From contig NW_026516233.1 of NCBI RefSeq assembly GCF_025602895.1, positions 62,001 to 126,000 of the forward strand: a DNA stretch of 64,000 nt. The letters are read 5' to 3'. The position numbers and the translations under genes were made by a program. The notes beneath the pieces are model-generated. The model had not been told where the DNA came from. It did not search any database and was given only the letters and a program-made list of their open reading frames with translations. The DNA is from Polychytrium aggregatum (lineage: Eukaryota > Chytridiomycota > Chytridiomycetes > Polychytriales). Shown one piece after another: positions 1 to 11,787 of the stretch. The first letter of the stretch is position 1. Each line of letters starts with the position of its first letter.

Positions 1-1275
1 TCAAGTCTCGACTCGTTGGACTGTGCGGCAACCTGTCGCAGGACAAGTGGGGACTCTCGGACGAGCGATGGAAGGAGATCAGCGAGGAGACCGACATGAT
101 TGTTCACAACGGCGCCGAGGTCCACTGGCTGTTTGACTATGACAGACTCAGGGGACCCAACGTCCTCAGTACGGCGACGGCCCTGAGACTGGCCACAACC
201 CACCACCTGAAGCCGCTGCATTACATCTCGACCATCGGCACGATCCCGATGGCCAAGAAGGCAGACAAGCCGCTCGAGGAGAAGATCTACTCGGCCTGGA
301 ACATCTCTGGCGGGTATGGCCAGACCAAGTGGGTCTCTGAGCAGCTGGTCAACAAGGCACGATCGAGGGGAGTACCTGCGACGATCATTCGCCCAGCCGT
401 CATTGCTGGCGACAGCCAGTACGGAGGTGAGTCGAGTGTGGTGTGATGTGGTGTGATGTGATGGAGATGTCTCATTCGCTCATATGAACTGGCCATGAAT
501 CGATGGTCTCGATTGTCAAGTGCCACTCATCACCAACTAATACCAACTGACACCTTCACACCCACCATCGCTCTAGTGTCCAACTCTGATGACTATATCT
601 GGCGATATGTCAAGGGATGCATCCAACTCGGTGTTGCTCCCTCGCACGCCACTCTCGTCACGATGACCATGGATCCCGTCGACCACGTCGCCAAGGTGGT
701 TGCCGAGATTGCCGGCACGGAGGAGTCCCTGTCCAAGTTTGTGTTCCACATCAGCGACTCGGAGCACAGGTGAGGAGTGTGTGATGTGGTGTGAAGTGCG
801 ATGTGGTGTGCGATATGGTGGATGGTGGATCCTGACTCTGATTACTCACTCACTCACTCACTCACTCACTCACTCACTCACTCACTCACTCACTCACTCA
901 CTCACTCACTCACTCACTCACCGCAGTGTCCTCTCCGAGACCCGGCTGTTTGAGATTGTCAGGAACCATGGCTGGCCGATCCTGTTCGAGACCCGCGAGC
1001 AGTTCAAAGAGGCATTTCACTCCCACCCCGCCGTCGAGAGCAACGCCCTGTTCCCGCTCATGCACATCATGATGGACATGTCCTTCAAGATCGACAACGC
1101 CAACACCCGCTCGATCTACCCGACTCCCTGTCCCTCGCTGGAGGAGGTTGTCGAGAAGTGTATCAGCTACTTGAACCACGCTCGCTTCCTTCCCAACCCC
1201 ATCAAACCGTCGAGCGAGCTGAAGGACGAGGAGTATCCCGAAGTCAGCATCTTTGGCCGCACCGGACGTAGCTAG
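1..1275 (+). CDS. LYS2: L-2-aminoadipate reductase, C-terminal part (5' truncated by window)
   Basis: C-terminal reductase portion of alpha-aminoadipate reductase, the multidomain enzyme that reduces carrier-bound 2-aminoadipate to the semialdehyde in fungal lysine synthesis. Seen: in-frame exons 3-426, 577-769 and 927-1275 (introns GTGAGT...CTCTAG and GTGAGG...CCGCAG, phases close). The Rossmann-type thioester-reductase fold is recognisable from IVHNGAEVHW, GGYGQTKWVSEQL (short-chain-dehydrogenase-like YxxxK) and IIRPAVIAGDSQYG; NSDDYIWRYVKGCIQLG and PVDHVAKVV follow, as in the LYS2 C-terminus, then NALFPLMHIMMDM and a short tail ending GRTGRS. The adenylation and carrier domains would lie left of the window. 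An NRPS-like reductase with the same terminal domain is the main alternative, but the order of motifs fits LYS2 best. Confidence 0.86.
843..920. repeat. (ACTC)n microsatellite inside LYS2 intron 2
   Basis: About 19 uninterrupted tetranucleotide units that run to within six bases of the splice acceptor (CCGCAG, ending at 926). The repeat takes the place of the usual polypyrimidine tract. Confidence 0.95.
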
Positions 1276-1488
1276 ATACCACGGTACCAGATCAATGACA
1301 CACCGCACTCTGATCGCCAGCCTATACTGGTTCGATTTACAGCCAATCCAATAAAAAACGGCACACCCCGGATATTGGTCGTTGAGCGGGTATTTTGTTG
1401 CCTTAGAACATCGCGAGCTGGACAAACAGCTCTCCGAGGATACTTTATGTCTTTTCCTCCAGTCTCAATAACAAAGCATTTATTAAAG

Positions 1489-1493
<5 letters not shown>

Positions 1494-1539
<46 letters not shown>
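1494..1539. repeat. (TC)n microsatellite
   Basis: Twenty-three uninterrupted TC dinucleotides downstream of LYS2. Confidence 0.95.
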
Positions 1540-1544
<5 letters not shown>

Positions 1545-1666
1545 ACGATTCTTATCGCTGCGCTGGTATTCATGCAACCCACAAGCCAAAGCAACGGCGA
1601 CGCAACATTGTCCAGATTTCTCCGCGCATCATAGGTCATATATGGCAAAATTGTTCAAACTCACAA

Positions 1667-1739
1667 GGGCGTGTAGATCAGTGGATAGATCGTCTGACTT
1701 CGGATCAGAAGGTCGCAGGTTCGAACCCTGTCTCGCTCG
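1667..1739 (+). tRNA. tRNA-Arg (anticodon TCG)
   Basis: 73-nt cloverleaf without intron or encoded CCA. D stem GATC/GATC, anticodon stem TCTGA/TCAGA with loop CTTCGGA (anticodon TCG, reads CGA), T arm GCAGG-TTCGAAC-CCTGT with a terminal G-T pair. The acceptor GGGCGTG/CTCGCTC contains one G-U wobble and a U-U mismatch at pair 6-67. The same 73 bases occur at 19870-19942 and 53694-53766 on the other strand. Confidence 0.95.
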
Positions 1740-2487
1740 CATTGTTTTGCTCCTCTCTCCCTGACGAGTCTCTCCGTGTTCACAATCTGTCTCTCAGCGT
1801 TTCCAAAATGAAATGGGACACCCCGTTTTGAGCCATGCCGGGGCTTTTTTTCTGTGACCTGTATACACCCATCCACTCATTGCGTTCATGGCCAAACACA
1901 GCACCCTCGATTTTCGCATCGCTGCACTCGGAGGCTGCCAAAGTGATCTGTTCTATTTCTTATGGCATAGTTAGACGCATGCCATCGCATACTACGCTGA
2001 CAAATGGGTTGTTGGCAGGTGTCCCAGTGTCCCATTTCCCCCTGAATCCAGTGTACACAACTTTTTTTCTCTCTCTCTCCTTTGTCAGCTCGCCTGGATA
2101 TGGTCTGCATTAGATGTATTTGCCCAGTCGCTACTTGGAAAAAAGGGAAGGACATGCTGACGGATCCCGCTGTGCATTTTGCTGGCGATTGCTCGTCCAG
2201 CACGCCGACATTTCCCTCAATCATCTCATCGCCATATACCGATATTAGCACGGCCTACGCACTCCGGGGATCTTCAAACCAACCCATTCACACTGCCAGG
2301 CCACGCCCGACTCTGTGTTCTGGCTTGCAGCAAAGCCAGAACCAGGACTCTCCTGTCCCAACAGAGAGCCAAGCGCATCCCGGCACCACATCGATATGGG
2401 AGAGGAACAAACGAGCTACTTACTAGGGAGTGTGTGTAAAAGCAACGGTATGTACATGTGTCATTGGAGGGAGGGGAAAGGGGGGGG

Positions 2488-2560
2488 GAGAAACGGAGAA
2501 ACGGAGAAACGGAGAAACGGAGAAACGGAGAAGAGGAGAAGAGGAGAAGAGGAGTAGAGG
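2488..2560. repeat. Purine-rich tandem repeat (GGAGAAAC then GAGAAGAG units)
   Basis: About six 8-bp GGAGAAAC units pass into GAGAAGAG-type units; all purines plus C on the + strand. It makes false open frames in several registers. Confidence 0.9.
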
Positions 2561-2652
2561 AAAAGAGAAGCGGATGGCAGGTCCGCCACCTCCACGAGTC
2601 ATCGAGTTGTCGTTCAAATCAAAAGTCAGGGAGGAAGGGAGGAGGCCCATGC

Positions 2653-4895
2653 CTACTCCAGATCATGATCATCTTCTTCGGAATGCTCGTTCTCGGACTT
2701 GGAGCCACGTTTGGCCGTGCCCGAGTTTTTGCCTCGGTTACGGATTCGAGCCGGGGGGAGAATACCATTGCAGACATCCAAGTGTTCCTTGTGCACATGT
2801 GCTCTATAGAAACCAAGCCCGCACTTGTGGCATTGGTACGCGCACGTGCTTCCGTGGAGACGACGGATGTGCACTTGCAGATCATATTTGCTCACAAAGC
2901 TCATTTCGCAGCTTGTGCATTTGAAGGGCCGTTCGCCTGTTCAAGCGGAAGGGTTAGAGCGCTGGGCAATCAGTAACGACAGAGCGGCTGCTTGAGAGCC
3001 GCGCCAAGCTCATTGTGGTCGTGGCTCGATCCGCTCGGATAGACAATCTCATCGATTTCCAGGACATGGATGACTCGTACTTACACGAATGGCGCATGAA
3101 GTGGCTCTCGAGGCGATCCGGTCGATGGAAAGACCGGTTGCACCCTTCGAACGTGCAATGGTAGACCTTCTTTTCAGGAGGGGGAGGCCGCCGAACCCGT
3201 TTCCGGATCGGGCCCCCGCCGGCACTGACGAGCTCGTGCTCGGATAGAGAGCCGCTGATGCTGTTGAGCGAAGTGACACTATTGAGGGTGTCGTCGGATT
3301 CATTGTAGGCATCCATAAGGGCCTGTGGATTGGCCAAACCCAGGGCAGACTTTGCGAGAACTTGGTCGGGGGGCAGTGCCCCCGACTGCGATGCACGCAG
3401 AGGCTGTGTAAGGGACTGGAGTTGCTGTGGCGAATGCAACGAAGGTTGAAATGGCTGTGTGGACTTTTGAAGCGGCTGGGGATGCGGCTGGGAGAAGGAC
3501 TGGAGCGATTGCGAGAGTGTGTGCTGGAGCGGCTGCTGAAGCGACTGCTGGAGCGACTGCTGGAGCGTCTGTTGCGGCGATTGAAGAGCTTGTGGCAGAG
3601 ATGGGAACGGTTGCTGCTGTTGCTGTGGTTGCTGCTGAGGATGTTGAGAGTGCCGATGATGCTGATGGGACTGCGACTGCGGATGCTGGAACTGCTGTTG
3701 TTGGTGCTGTTGGTGTTGTTGGTGTTGCTGCTGTTGTTGCTGCATGGCCTGGAGGAATTGGACATTTGGGGACTGTGCGATCAGCAGCGGATCGGGACAG
3801 TAAACCAGCGTCGCCGAGCTTGCTTGTCTGGATGGCGTGGGACAGGAAAAGAGAGTGTCGTTAGAGCACATCGTTCATGGCAGCGGGCGAAGCCGAGGGC
3901 CTGTCTGCTGGCACCGCGGAGGAGGCTTGTCGCGGGGAACGAGCAAAAGCGACGGACGCATCGCGGCCACGCGATCAGGAATCCCACGAGGCGCTGTTAA
4001 CCGGACATCAGGGTGGCTCTCGACGACCACGGCGGTATGCCCGCACCAATCCGCAGGATCGACAGGGGAAGATGAGCCGTGTGCGCTGAGCAGTCGGCAC
4101 TGGAGACGAAACAAACTGGGGAGGCTGGGCGGCCAAAGCCAATAGCGACTGCAAACACTAGAAAACAAAAGAGAGTGCGCTCCAAAAGGTAGAATGGCAA
4201 AAACAGCCCACCCTTACAAAAGCCAAAAATAAGACCAAGAGTTCCATCCAAAATACAGGCGACAGCAGCAACGACGACGATGATCGGACATCCGATTGTA
4301 CGGGTACCAAGCCGGTGCGCCACTCGGTCGGCAGACCACCACCGCCCGACAACGAGACGAGATCGGACCATGCTGCGGCCCGAGTGAATGACGAGATCAG
4401 GCTCGTCAAAGACACGTTCAAGTACCTTGATGGTCCCATCAGTGACGAATCGAGGACGTTCTCAGGGCGTTGCGGGATCCGGGACAAGACAGACGATAGA
4501 TCCAGGGAGCTGCTCTGGGGCTGGATGGCAGCAAGATGTTGCTGTGGTTGCTGCTGGGCCTGGGGTCGCGGAGGCACAAAGCCAGAAAAGGGATGCGACT
4601 GCGGGTGGAAATGTTCGGCGGAAGGGTACGGATGGGTGATCTGCTGCAGGGGTATAAACTGACTGCTGGTAGGATAGGGTTGGAGATAGAGTGGTTGAAG
4701 CGACGACGGAGCAAAGGGGGAGGGCGACGACGCCGCGGACGAGGCCGATCGATCAGCGGTGGTGGGCAGAGACATGGGGCCGGCAAAGAGAGGCGACGAC
4801 GAGTAAAATGACTGGGCGGGAACACCAGCGGCGGTGGACGGGTCCTCTTCTTCCAGTACCGAGTCCTCTGGAGGGGGCGGCAGCAGCGAGGTCAT
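2653..4895 (-). CDS. C2H2 zinc-finger transcription factor with polyglutamine tract
   Basis: Predicted 498-aa nuclear DNA-binding protein. Exons 4895-4426, 3827-3085 and 2936-2653; the donor/acceptor pairs close phase (donors GTACTT and GTAAGT; a CTAAC branch site lies before the exon 2 acceptor). The start is the first ATG followed by a low-complexity MTSLLPPPPEDS segment. The first about 370 residues are Ser/Pro/Gln-rich with a long Gln/His run at roughly residues 175-210 (3650-3745), typical of activation domains. Fingers: YHCTFEGCNRSFHRPDRLES plus HFMRH (C-x4-C-x12-H-x3-H) at the exon 2/3 junction; FKCTSCEMSFVSKYDLQVH plus IRRLH; YQCHKCGLGFYRAHVHKEH ending in C (a C2HC variant). The tail is acidic (SEEDDHDLE). 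No subfamily is assigned; the upstream start is the least certain part. Confidence 0.8.
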
Positions 4896-5894
4896 GCACG
4901 AGAGAGGAGGAAGGCGAGGAGAAGCGAGCAGGATGATAGGGGGGGATGACGAAGGCGGCTGGTGGCTCGCAAGAGAGGCAGGGGAGGGGAGGGGCGACGG
5001 CAGCGGACAGGAGGCCGATCGGGCCGCGGAGGGTGGTGCCGAGAGTGGTGCCGAGACAACAGGAACACGAAGGACAGGACGGGTCCGGCAGCGAACGCAA
5101 CAGGACGAGAGCAGGTCAGGGCAAAGAAGAACAACGTGCGGCGCCCAAGACCAACCCGAAACCAGGCGAAAAGCAAAATCGTCACTGTGACCGAAGCGAA
5201 CACGTGCGGGCCGAGTGGGGACAAGCGACAGTGGTTCTGTGCAGTGGTTCCGTGAAGCCTCGTTCTGTGCGCTGTATGTGCTGCGCTGCGCCGCGATTGG
5301 CTGTGTGTGTTGAAGGTTGTGCTGTGCTGTTGGTTGTGCTGTGCTGCTGGTTGTGCTGTGCTGCTGGTTGTGTCTGTGTTGAGGGTTGTGGTGCACTGTG
5401 CTGTCGCATGTTGTGCTGCACCCGCTGGTCGTGTCACTTCTGTGCTGCCTCTCTTCGCTCACTCTGTGTCCTCCCCCCTTGTCCTGCCCGAGTTCTTCCG
5501 CTGTTCCCAGCCGCCCTTGCCCGGCCCACAAGCTGCGTGGGAATTCTGTGTCGTGGCCTGGTGCTGCCGCCTGTGCTCCCACAGACCCCGTGCCTCGCTC
5601 CCGCTTCTGTTCGTGTGGGGTCGTCCCGATGTGTGCATGTGCCCTTGCCCACCCACCCTCTCTGGGGCTTGCGGTCTCTGGCCTGTGCTTCTGGTCACCC
5701 ACTCGCACTGCCCCTGGGTAACCCGCCATCGCGCCCATATGCTCGGCTGCCATCGTGCAGTGCGCACGACATATATTCTTCGGACTTGCTCGCCTACAGA
5801 CGTGAACGCTGGCTGCTCACCGAAAGGAGCCTTGCATCGTGGACCGGGAGGAGCAATCGTCTCTGGACGAGTGGATTGGCTGGTCCTTGGCCAT
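4896..5894. other. Intergenic region upstream of the zinc-finger gene
   Basis: Probable promoter and 5' UTR of the zinc-finger gene and the 3' side of the complex I gene. A degenerate 10-12-bp tandem repeat of the type GTGCTGCTGGTT occupies about 5290-5425 and gives Gln/His/Asn-rich false frames on the minus strand. No convincing gene. Confidence 0.55.
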
Positions 5895-7507
5895 TTACGA
5901 ATCCTTGGGATAGGGGGCGCCAATGAGCTCGTCGTTCTCTTGCCACTTTTGCTTGGCCTTGACGTCCTTATGAGTGTCCTGTCCAAAGCCCACCAGGTTG
6001 TCGGACGCACGCTGGAACATATCGGGGAAGGCAACGCGGTGGATGACCGGCTTCTCAATGAGGTTCCAGATCAGTTGGTCGTTGGCCTCGCGCTTGCGGA
6101 TCGCAAACCACTTTTCGTTCTCGGCATGAATCTTGTCGTTGCTGATGGCGAGCGAGTTCAGGAACTCGGCCAGAGGATGCACCTCCTTGCCCGCCGACAG
6201 GTATTCGTTGCCACGGTAGATGAACACGCCCAGGATCAGAGTACCCAGGAGCTTTGTCCAGAACGGAGACGAAAAGTTCTCGCCGCGTCCACCGGCGCCG
6301 GTGTCGCTGCCGTCAATGACGCCGTGCGAGTTGGTGCCGTGCTTGGGGGCCTGGGGTATCGTTACCGTGTCTTGCCAGAAGCCACCGGGGTACAGCTCTT
6401 CGTGAGGCCATCTGAGGACCACGAGCCAAACACGACATTTGAGGTGTTGATGTATATGCCGTACATGTCGGAGGAGAGCCGATGGATGTCGCGTGGGTGT
6501 TGTGTAGCATCAATGGTCGGTAGCGATGGATTTCCAAATCGCGGTGGAGGGGTCCGACGGCAGATATCCAGATGATGATGCATTGCAGTACGGCAAGACC
6601 ATGACAAAACCACGTCGAAACGCCGGATTCGGGTTCGGATGCGGATGCCGGAGCCAGCACGTCCAGACAAGCAGATCGATCGGTTGTCGCCCAGACACCA
6701 CGTCCAGACGCCGCGTCCAAGAGCGTTGTTCGTCGTTCAGTTCAGTCAGGCAGCCGTCATAGATCGGTTGCGTAAGCCGAGGGCGTGTCGATATTCGGCG
6801 TAGAGTGGTCGTTGTAAATCGGCATTGCCGAGGGATGGAATACATCAAAAGCACCAAACAAGATCCATTCGTTAGATTGGACTGCAAAGGTGTTTGTCCA
6901 AGTTCATCGACAATGACGATAATCCCCAATCCTCGACCGCCCAAATGAACGCCCGAGCATTCATTCAGTTGGTGTCTACTGTCGACACTGAGCGGCTTTC
7001 CGATGGCGGCCCAGCTGCCGTCCTCGTCAGAGCAAGGAAACCGGGCATCCGATCCACGATCCACCCCCGCAACATAACCAATCCATTCCGTCCAAAGCAC
7101 GATCCCCTTTCCATCCGAAAGAATGTCCCAGTGGATATCCAATATCTGGGATCCAAAGTCCTGCGCCTCACTCTGGGCCGCCTTCAAATGTCCCCCGTCC
7201 TCCTTGCTGTTTCGTCTCGGAAGTTTTGGAAGTCGCTTCGATGGATTGGGATCGCCCTGGCGATATCCCCGGAGCCGTATGCATAGAAACCATGGCCACC
7301 GGACTTCGACGCCTGCCAATATGGTCACTCAATCCGTAGCTGGTCTGCCACTTACTCTCGGGCGACTTTCAGATACTCTTCGGGATGCAGCTTCTCGGGG
7401 GCGCTGTGATCATCGTGGTGGGCACCACCGCGGACGGCGCTGGAGGAGGAGAGGCTGCGAATCGCCGCGGCACTACGGGAGCGTGTGGCGAGGATGCGGA
7501 GGGCCAT
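5895..7507 (-). CDS. Mitochondrial inner-membrane protein, probable complex I accessory subunit (fungal 17.8-kDa-subunit-like)
   Basis: Predicted 222 aa. Exon 1 7507-7356 (donor GTAAGT) and exon 2 6411-5895 (acceptor TCCTCAG), phase 2, separated by a 944-nt intron. The N-terminus MALRILATRSRSAAAIRSL is a classic Arg/Ser/Ala mitochondrial presequence; an alternative in-frame ATG lies nine codons upstream at 7534. Then a His-rich segment (HHDDHSAPEKLHPEEY), one membrane span around FWTKLLGTLILGVFIY, and a charged matrix or intermembrane-space tail with ENEKWFAIRKREANDQLI and FPDMFQRASDNLVGFGQ. This layout (presequence, HH-rich stretch, single span, RN..IE..FPE/D-F motif) resembles the fungal NADH:ubiquinone oxidoreductase 17.8-kDa subunit. 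The family call rests on remembered pattern only; the gene structure is firmer than the name. Expressed away from the protease gene on the opposite strand. Confidence 0.6.
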
Positions 7508-7791
7508 GGTCGTGGGCTTGAGCGGGAGCACCATTGCTGCTGTTCGTTTCGTGGAGGCGCTTGCGACAGATAGCGGCAGCAGCTCTTGCAGGACGCAACC
7601 CTCGACAGGAAGCCGATGTTGGGGGCTCGAAAAAAGAGAGAAACGGCGGGGGGTGTTCCGTGGCACCAGCGAGGGACGGCCGACACATACACCTGGCTCG
7701 AACCGCCCACACGAATCGATTTCATTTTCATTTCCGATCCAAATTGAATCCATTAGCGCAGCCACGCGCAGTCCGACAAGTAGCTGCGCAT

Positions 7792-7794
<3 letters not shown>

Positions 7795-7822
<28 letters not shown>
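7795..7822. repeat. (CA)n microsatellite
   Basis: Fourteen CA units in the divergent promoter region. Confidence 0.95.
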
Positions 7823-7825
<3 letters not shown>

Positions 7826-7916
7826 GCGGCACAAGGCAAGGCAAGGCGCGGCTGAGGGTGTCTGTACATCCGCGCTCGGGCGGCCGGCCTGTGCCACCGA
7901 CGGTGGTGGCTGGTGG

Positions 7917-8019
<103 letters not shown>

Positions 8020-8426
8020 AGAGCAACAGCATGCCACAGAAACAGCAGCAGGCCACACACAAAGCAACGGCACACGCACAAAACAGCAACCGGACCAATC
8101 AGCCAGCACCTGGCGCGCCGCTGCGGTCGCACTTGGCATCCCTGTACCACCACCGCCACCGTCCCGATGCCACGCGGTGCGGCGCCGCTTCCTGGCTCGC
8201 GTCGATCGCAATCTGCTCAGCCGTGTTTCTCCGTCCCAAGGCTGCGGGGGGAAGGAAGGAAAGGAGGGGAACTGGGCCTGGGTCGCCGCGGCTGTCCTGC
8301 GGGGGGGGGGACCCATCCGGCTCCTGCCTGGCTCCCGGTCTTCTGCCGCCGTCGCTGCTGCCGCTCTGTCTGCCGGCCATCCCCTCATCGCCCAGAGCGA
8401 CGCCGCCGTCGCCGGCTGCTACTTCT

Positions 8427-10987
8427 ATGAGACATTTCGTCGCCGTCTTCGTGGCTCTGCTCCATGTGGCCCTGCTGCCCTGGGCGCTGGCAGTCGCTGC
8501 CGAGGTCCGTCTGGTGCATTTGGCCTCGACGGACAAGTACTCGCTTGTCGATCGGTTGAACCGCAATGCTGCCTTCACCAAAGCCAAGCTCGGCGCATCC
8601 AGCCGCGGCCGGGCACCAGCGCTGCGAGAGCTTCTGGCCTTTGACAACCAAGTGAGTGACCAACCCTCACGCCTCCGTATCGCAGTCTTTTTGAACGGGC
8701 TCGATGTGCATGGCCAGCACGGAAAAGCGATATGCCGGCCTGTCTTCCCAGGCCCAGTCTGCCCAATCCCGATGTTTACGGGCCTGTGCTTGGCCCACCG
8801 GCCAGTCGTCCTGCAACTACAGCCCCCGCTTACGCATCGCTTCCTGTCTCGCTCTGCCCGATTTCGTGTGCCCGCGGTGCTGTCCGACAGACCGAGAGCG
8901 AGCTGCCACTCATATCCAACCCCGCGAGCCTGTTCGAGGTAGACCCCTGTCGGCTATGCCTGCTGCAAAATCGCCTGTCCTCGTGGCGGCGCTTGTCGCC
9001 GGTATTACGGCTGAATCCTGCCGTTGAAGGCCCCGAGCCCGAGCCCGAGCTCCTGGTCCGTGGTCCAGGCTCGGGCTTGCGTGCCAAGCCCGGATGGGCC
9101 CGTGTATTTGTCCCGTCTCGTCTTGTCGGCTTACCACCGCCGGCCTTGCTCCTTCCCGCTCGCCATACAGTATGCCGCGGTCATCTCGCTGGGCACGCCG
9201 CCTCAGCCCTTCCGTGTCATCATGGACACCGGCTCCGCCAACCTGTGGGTCTTTTCCAACTCGATTGTCCTGCCGCCATCCAAGAACGTGAGCACCTTCA
9301 ACGGCAACACTTCGTCGACGGCCCAGGTCGTCCCCAACGGCGCCAACGTCAACATCACATACGGCACAGGTCATATCTATGGGGGGCTCTACGCCGACAC
9401 CTTTCAGATCAGCGGCGCCCGCGTCATTGGCCAGCAGTTTCTGCTGGCAACGTGGTGCGATGGCCTGATATACAACCTCCTGGACGGCTTCTGGGACGGC
9501 ATTCTTGGCCTCGGCTATCCCCGCCTCGCCACTCCCTCAGGTTCGTGCCCGTCCCCTTCACACACACATTCCCACCGCACCCACACCCGATTCGCTCGAC
9601 CCAGCCTCGTTGTGGCGATGCACATGCATGTACTCTTCTCTGGTCTCACGCTCTGCTCACCTATCCGCCATTCCCGCGGATATCTCACTTCGGTCCCGCG
9701 CCGTCGCAGCCAAGGGGCTTCGTCCTGTCCCTCCTCTGACCAACATGCTCAAAGGCGGAGCCAACGGTCTTTTTTCCTTCTGGTTCAATCAAGCCTCGGC
9801 CTCGGACCCACAGGCCCTGCTCGGCAAATTCACTTTGAACGGATGCAACTCGGACTACTATGCCGGCGACCTGCTTTGGTATCGATTCTTTCCAACACAC
9901 TTGGAGCTCGGTTCTTGAGCAGGACGTGGGACTCGACAGCAGAACGGGGGTTTGACGTGCTTCTTTCTTGATCCAACAGCATTCCCATTGTACAGAATCA
10001 GCAATATGGCCTCTACGACCACTGGCGCATCCCCGTCGACAACGTCACCGTAGGATCCCAGCTGTTGGACCTCCCCTCGACCGACCAAGTGGCCATCATC
10101 GACACGGGCACGTCGTCCCTGGGTCTGCCCAACTCCATATACGACAGCGTCATCCAACAGTTTGATATCCTTGGCTGGTCTGGTAGCATAGCCGCAGTGC
10201 CTTGTTCCCAAGTCGATTCGATGCCAGCCATAACGATCTCGGTTGGAGGACACGCCTTTCCGCTTTCCCGTAGGTTCTATACGATGGCTCCGAGAGCAGC
10301 GCGGACGGCTCCGTCGGACCCATAGGCACCCCTCCCCCTAGCTCAATGTGCCGTGTGTTCTCCGTCATCGCTGTACCTCCTTATCCCGTCCATGGTTCTA
10401 ATTCGCTCCGTGGATATCTCCTCCTCTGCCTCATAGCAAACGAGTACGTCTCTCGACAAGGCGACGGCTGCTTTTTGAATTTCATCAAAGTCAACGGCTT
10501 TGTCGATGGCCTGATCCTTGGTCTGCCTTTTCTGAGAAGATATTACACGATCTTTGACATGGCCAACAACCAAGTCCGTGTCGCCGCATCCAGAGCAACG
10601 AACTCGTCCGGGCCATCCTCTGGATCCTCTGGATCCGGCTCAAGCACGTGCGAATGCACGTCGTCTGTGCAGCTCGAAGCTGATCTGATCCCGTCAAGCA
10701 ACGTCATCCGCATCGGCGATCTGCAAGTCGATATCGGCCTGTTTTCGGCCATCGTAGCTGGCAGTGTGCTCGTGATAGCGAGCACCGGCCTGATTATGTG
10801 GCGCTTCCGACAGAATCACCTCCGGCGCACGAATCGGCCGACCGATGATCATACCGTATCCGATATCGGCTACGACAAGGGCAAGTCTCAAGAGAAAGCG
10901 AATTACTCCGCAACTGTTATTATTCAGGACTACGATCTCTCAGATGACGCCGGCAGCTCACCGCGCCTCGGTGGAAGTACTTGCTGA
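8427..10987 (+). CDS. Membrane-anchored pepsin-type aspartyl protease
   Basis: Predicted 534-aa A1-family aspartic endopeptidase of the secretory pathway or cell surface. Exons 8427-8651, 9171-9540, 9710-9878, 9980-10269, 10437-10987; all phases close. Signal peptide MRHFVAVFVALLHVALLPWA; short pro-segment; mature start YAAVISLGTPPQPF; first catalytic motif MDTGSANLWV; flap region ITYGTGHIYG; DGILGLGYP; second catalytic motif AIIDTGTSSLG; C-terminal lobe ILGLPFLRRYYTIFD. After a Ser/Gly linker with a CEC motif there is a membrane span (FSAIVAGSVLVIASTGLIMW) followed by a basic then acidic cytosolic tail. A transmembrane rather than GPI anchor makes it a type I membrane protease, comparable to but distinct from yapsins. 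The exon 3/4 junction (a Cys codon) is the least certain splice. Confidence 0.88.
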
Positions 10988-11787
10988 ATCACTTTCGAAT
11001 CGAGGAGTCTCCGTCAATACCACCAACACAAGAGCAATCCCCCGGCTGCCTCACCTTTCTCAACCAACTCATAAGCTGGTTTGTCTCTGCGCTTTTTTTC
11101 GTTTACCCAACCCCTTTTCGTTCCAGCCATGCCGGCCATGTGTTTTTGTGTCTTCTCATGCTTTGCCTTCTCTGCTGCCTTGTCTGCCCCTGAATCTGCC
11201 CCCTTTCGGTTTATCGGACATGTACGAACGGTATTTCGCTCGGGGAAGTGCGTCTATTCCAAACCTCCGTGATTCTTCCTTGGCCTTTACCCTCTCTTCC
11301 GATGATATCTATCCTCTTCTTGCGGCACGCTCGCAGATCATACCTCGTTCTTCTATGTCGGTGCCTACATCTATGCAATCCCTGGCTCTTGTACATACTG
11401 TGGTGCTTTCCTCCCTGATTTTTGCGTGTACAGCCTTTCCTTGAAAATAAAAAAATCATATATAAAAAAACAGGTGCCGCCAAACTTTTGAGGCCCAATC
11501 CGATCGGCAATGGCCGCCTGGTCCTCTTGGACACTGTGGATGGAGATGGCCTTCGAAACGATCCAGTGGTTGGAGCATATCCTGATGACAAGGCTGCCGT
11601 GCCCTGCATCGCAGCGTACCCCACATCCTTGCTGCGTTTTGAGTGTACCTGGGATATGCCGCAAGCGAACATCGCAAAGGATCGAGCCCGTATGGGCTTG
11701 GAGCGGCCATCGCTTGGGTGTGGGGTATGGCTTTGGGTTCTCTGGCTGTTGGCTGTCCCTGGCAAATCACGCCCTGGACACCCCCAT
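10988..11787. other. Intergenic region between the protease and Fanzor copy A
   Basis: Pyrimidine-rich protease 3' UTR (to about 11450), then about 330 bp directly left of the transposon with open frames on both strands but no recognisable family. The left 330 bp are not shared with the second transposon copy, so they are host sequence. Confidence 0.5.

Larger units (their letters stand above)
1276..2652. other. Intergenic region between LYS2 and the zinc-finger gene (convergent 3' ends)
   Basis: Holds a (TC)n tract, one tRNA-Arg gene and a purine-rich tandem repeat. Open frames here are short, overlap on both strands and show no recognisable motifs; I see no protein gene. Confidence 0.6.

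Noticed and set aside
700-1275. A continuous + frame spanning LYS2 intron 2 and exon 3
   Set aside because: The Thr-His-Ser-Leu repeat is the translated ACTC microsatellite; GTGAGG...CCGCAG splicing restores the LYS2 reading.
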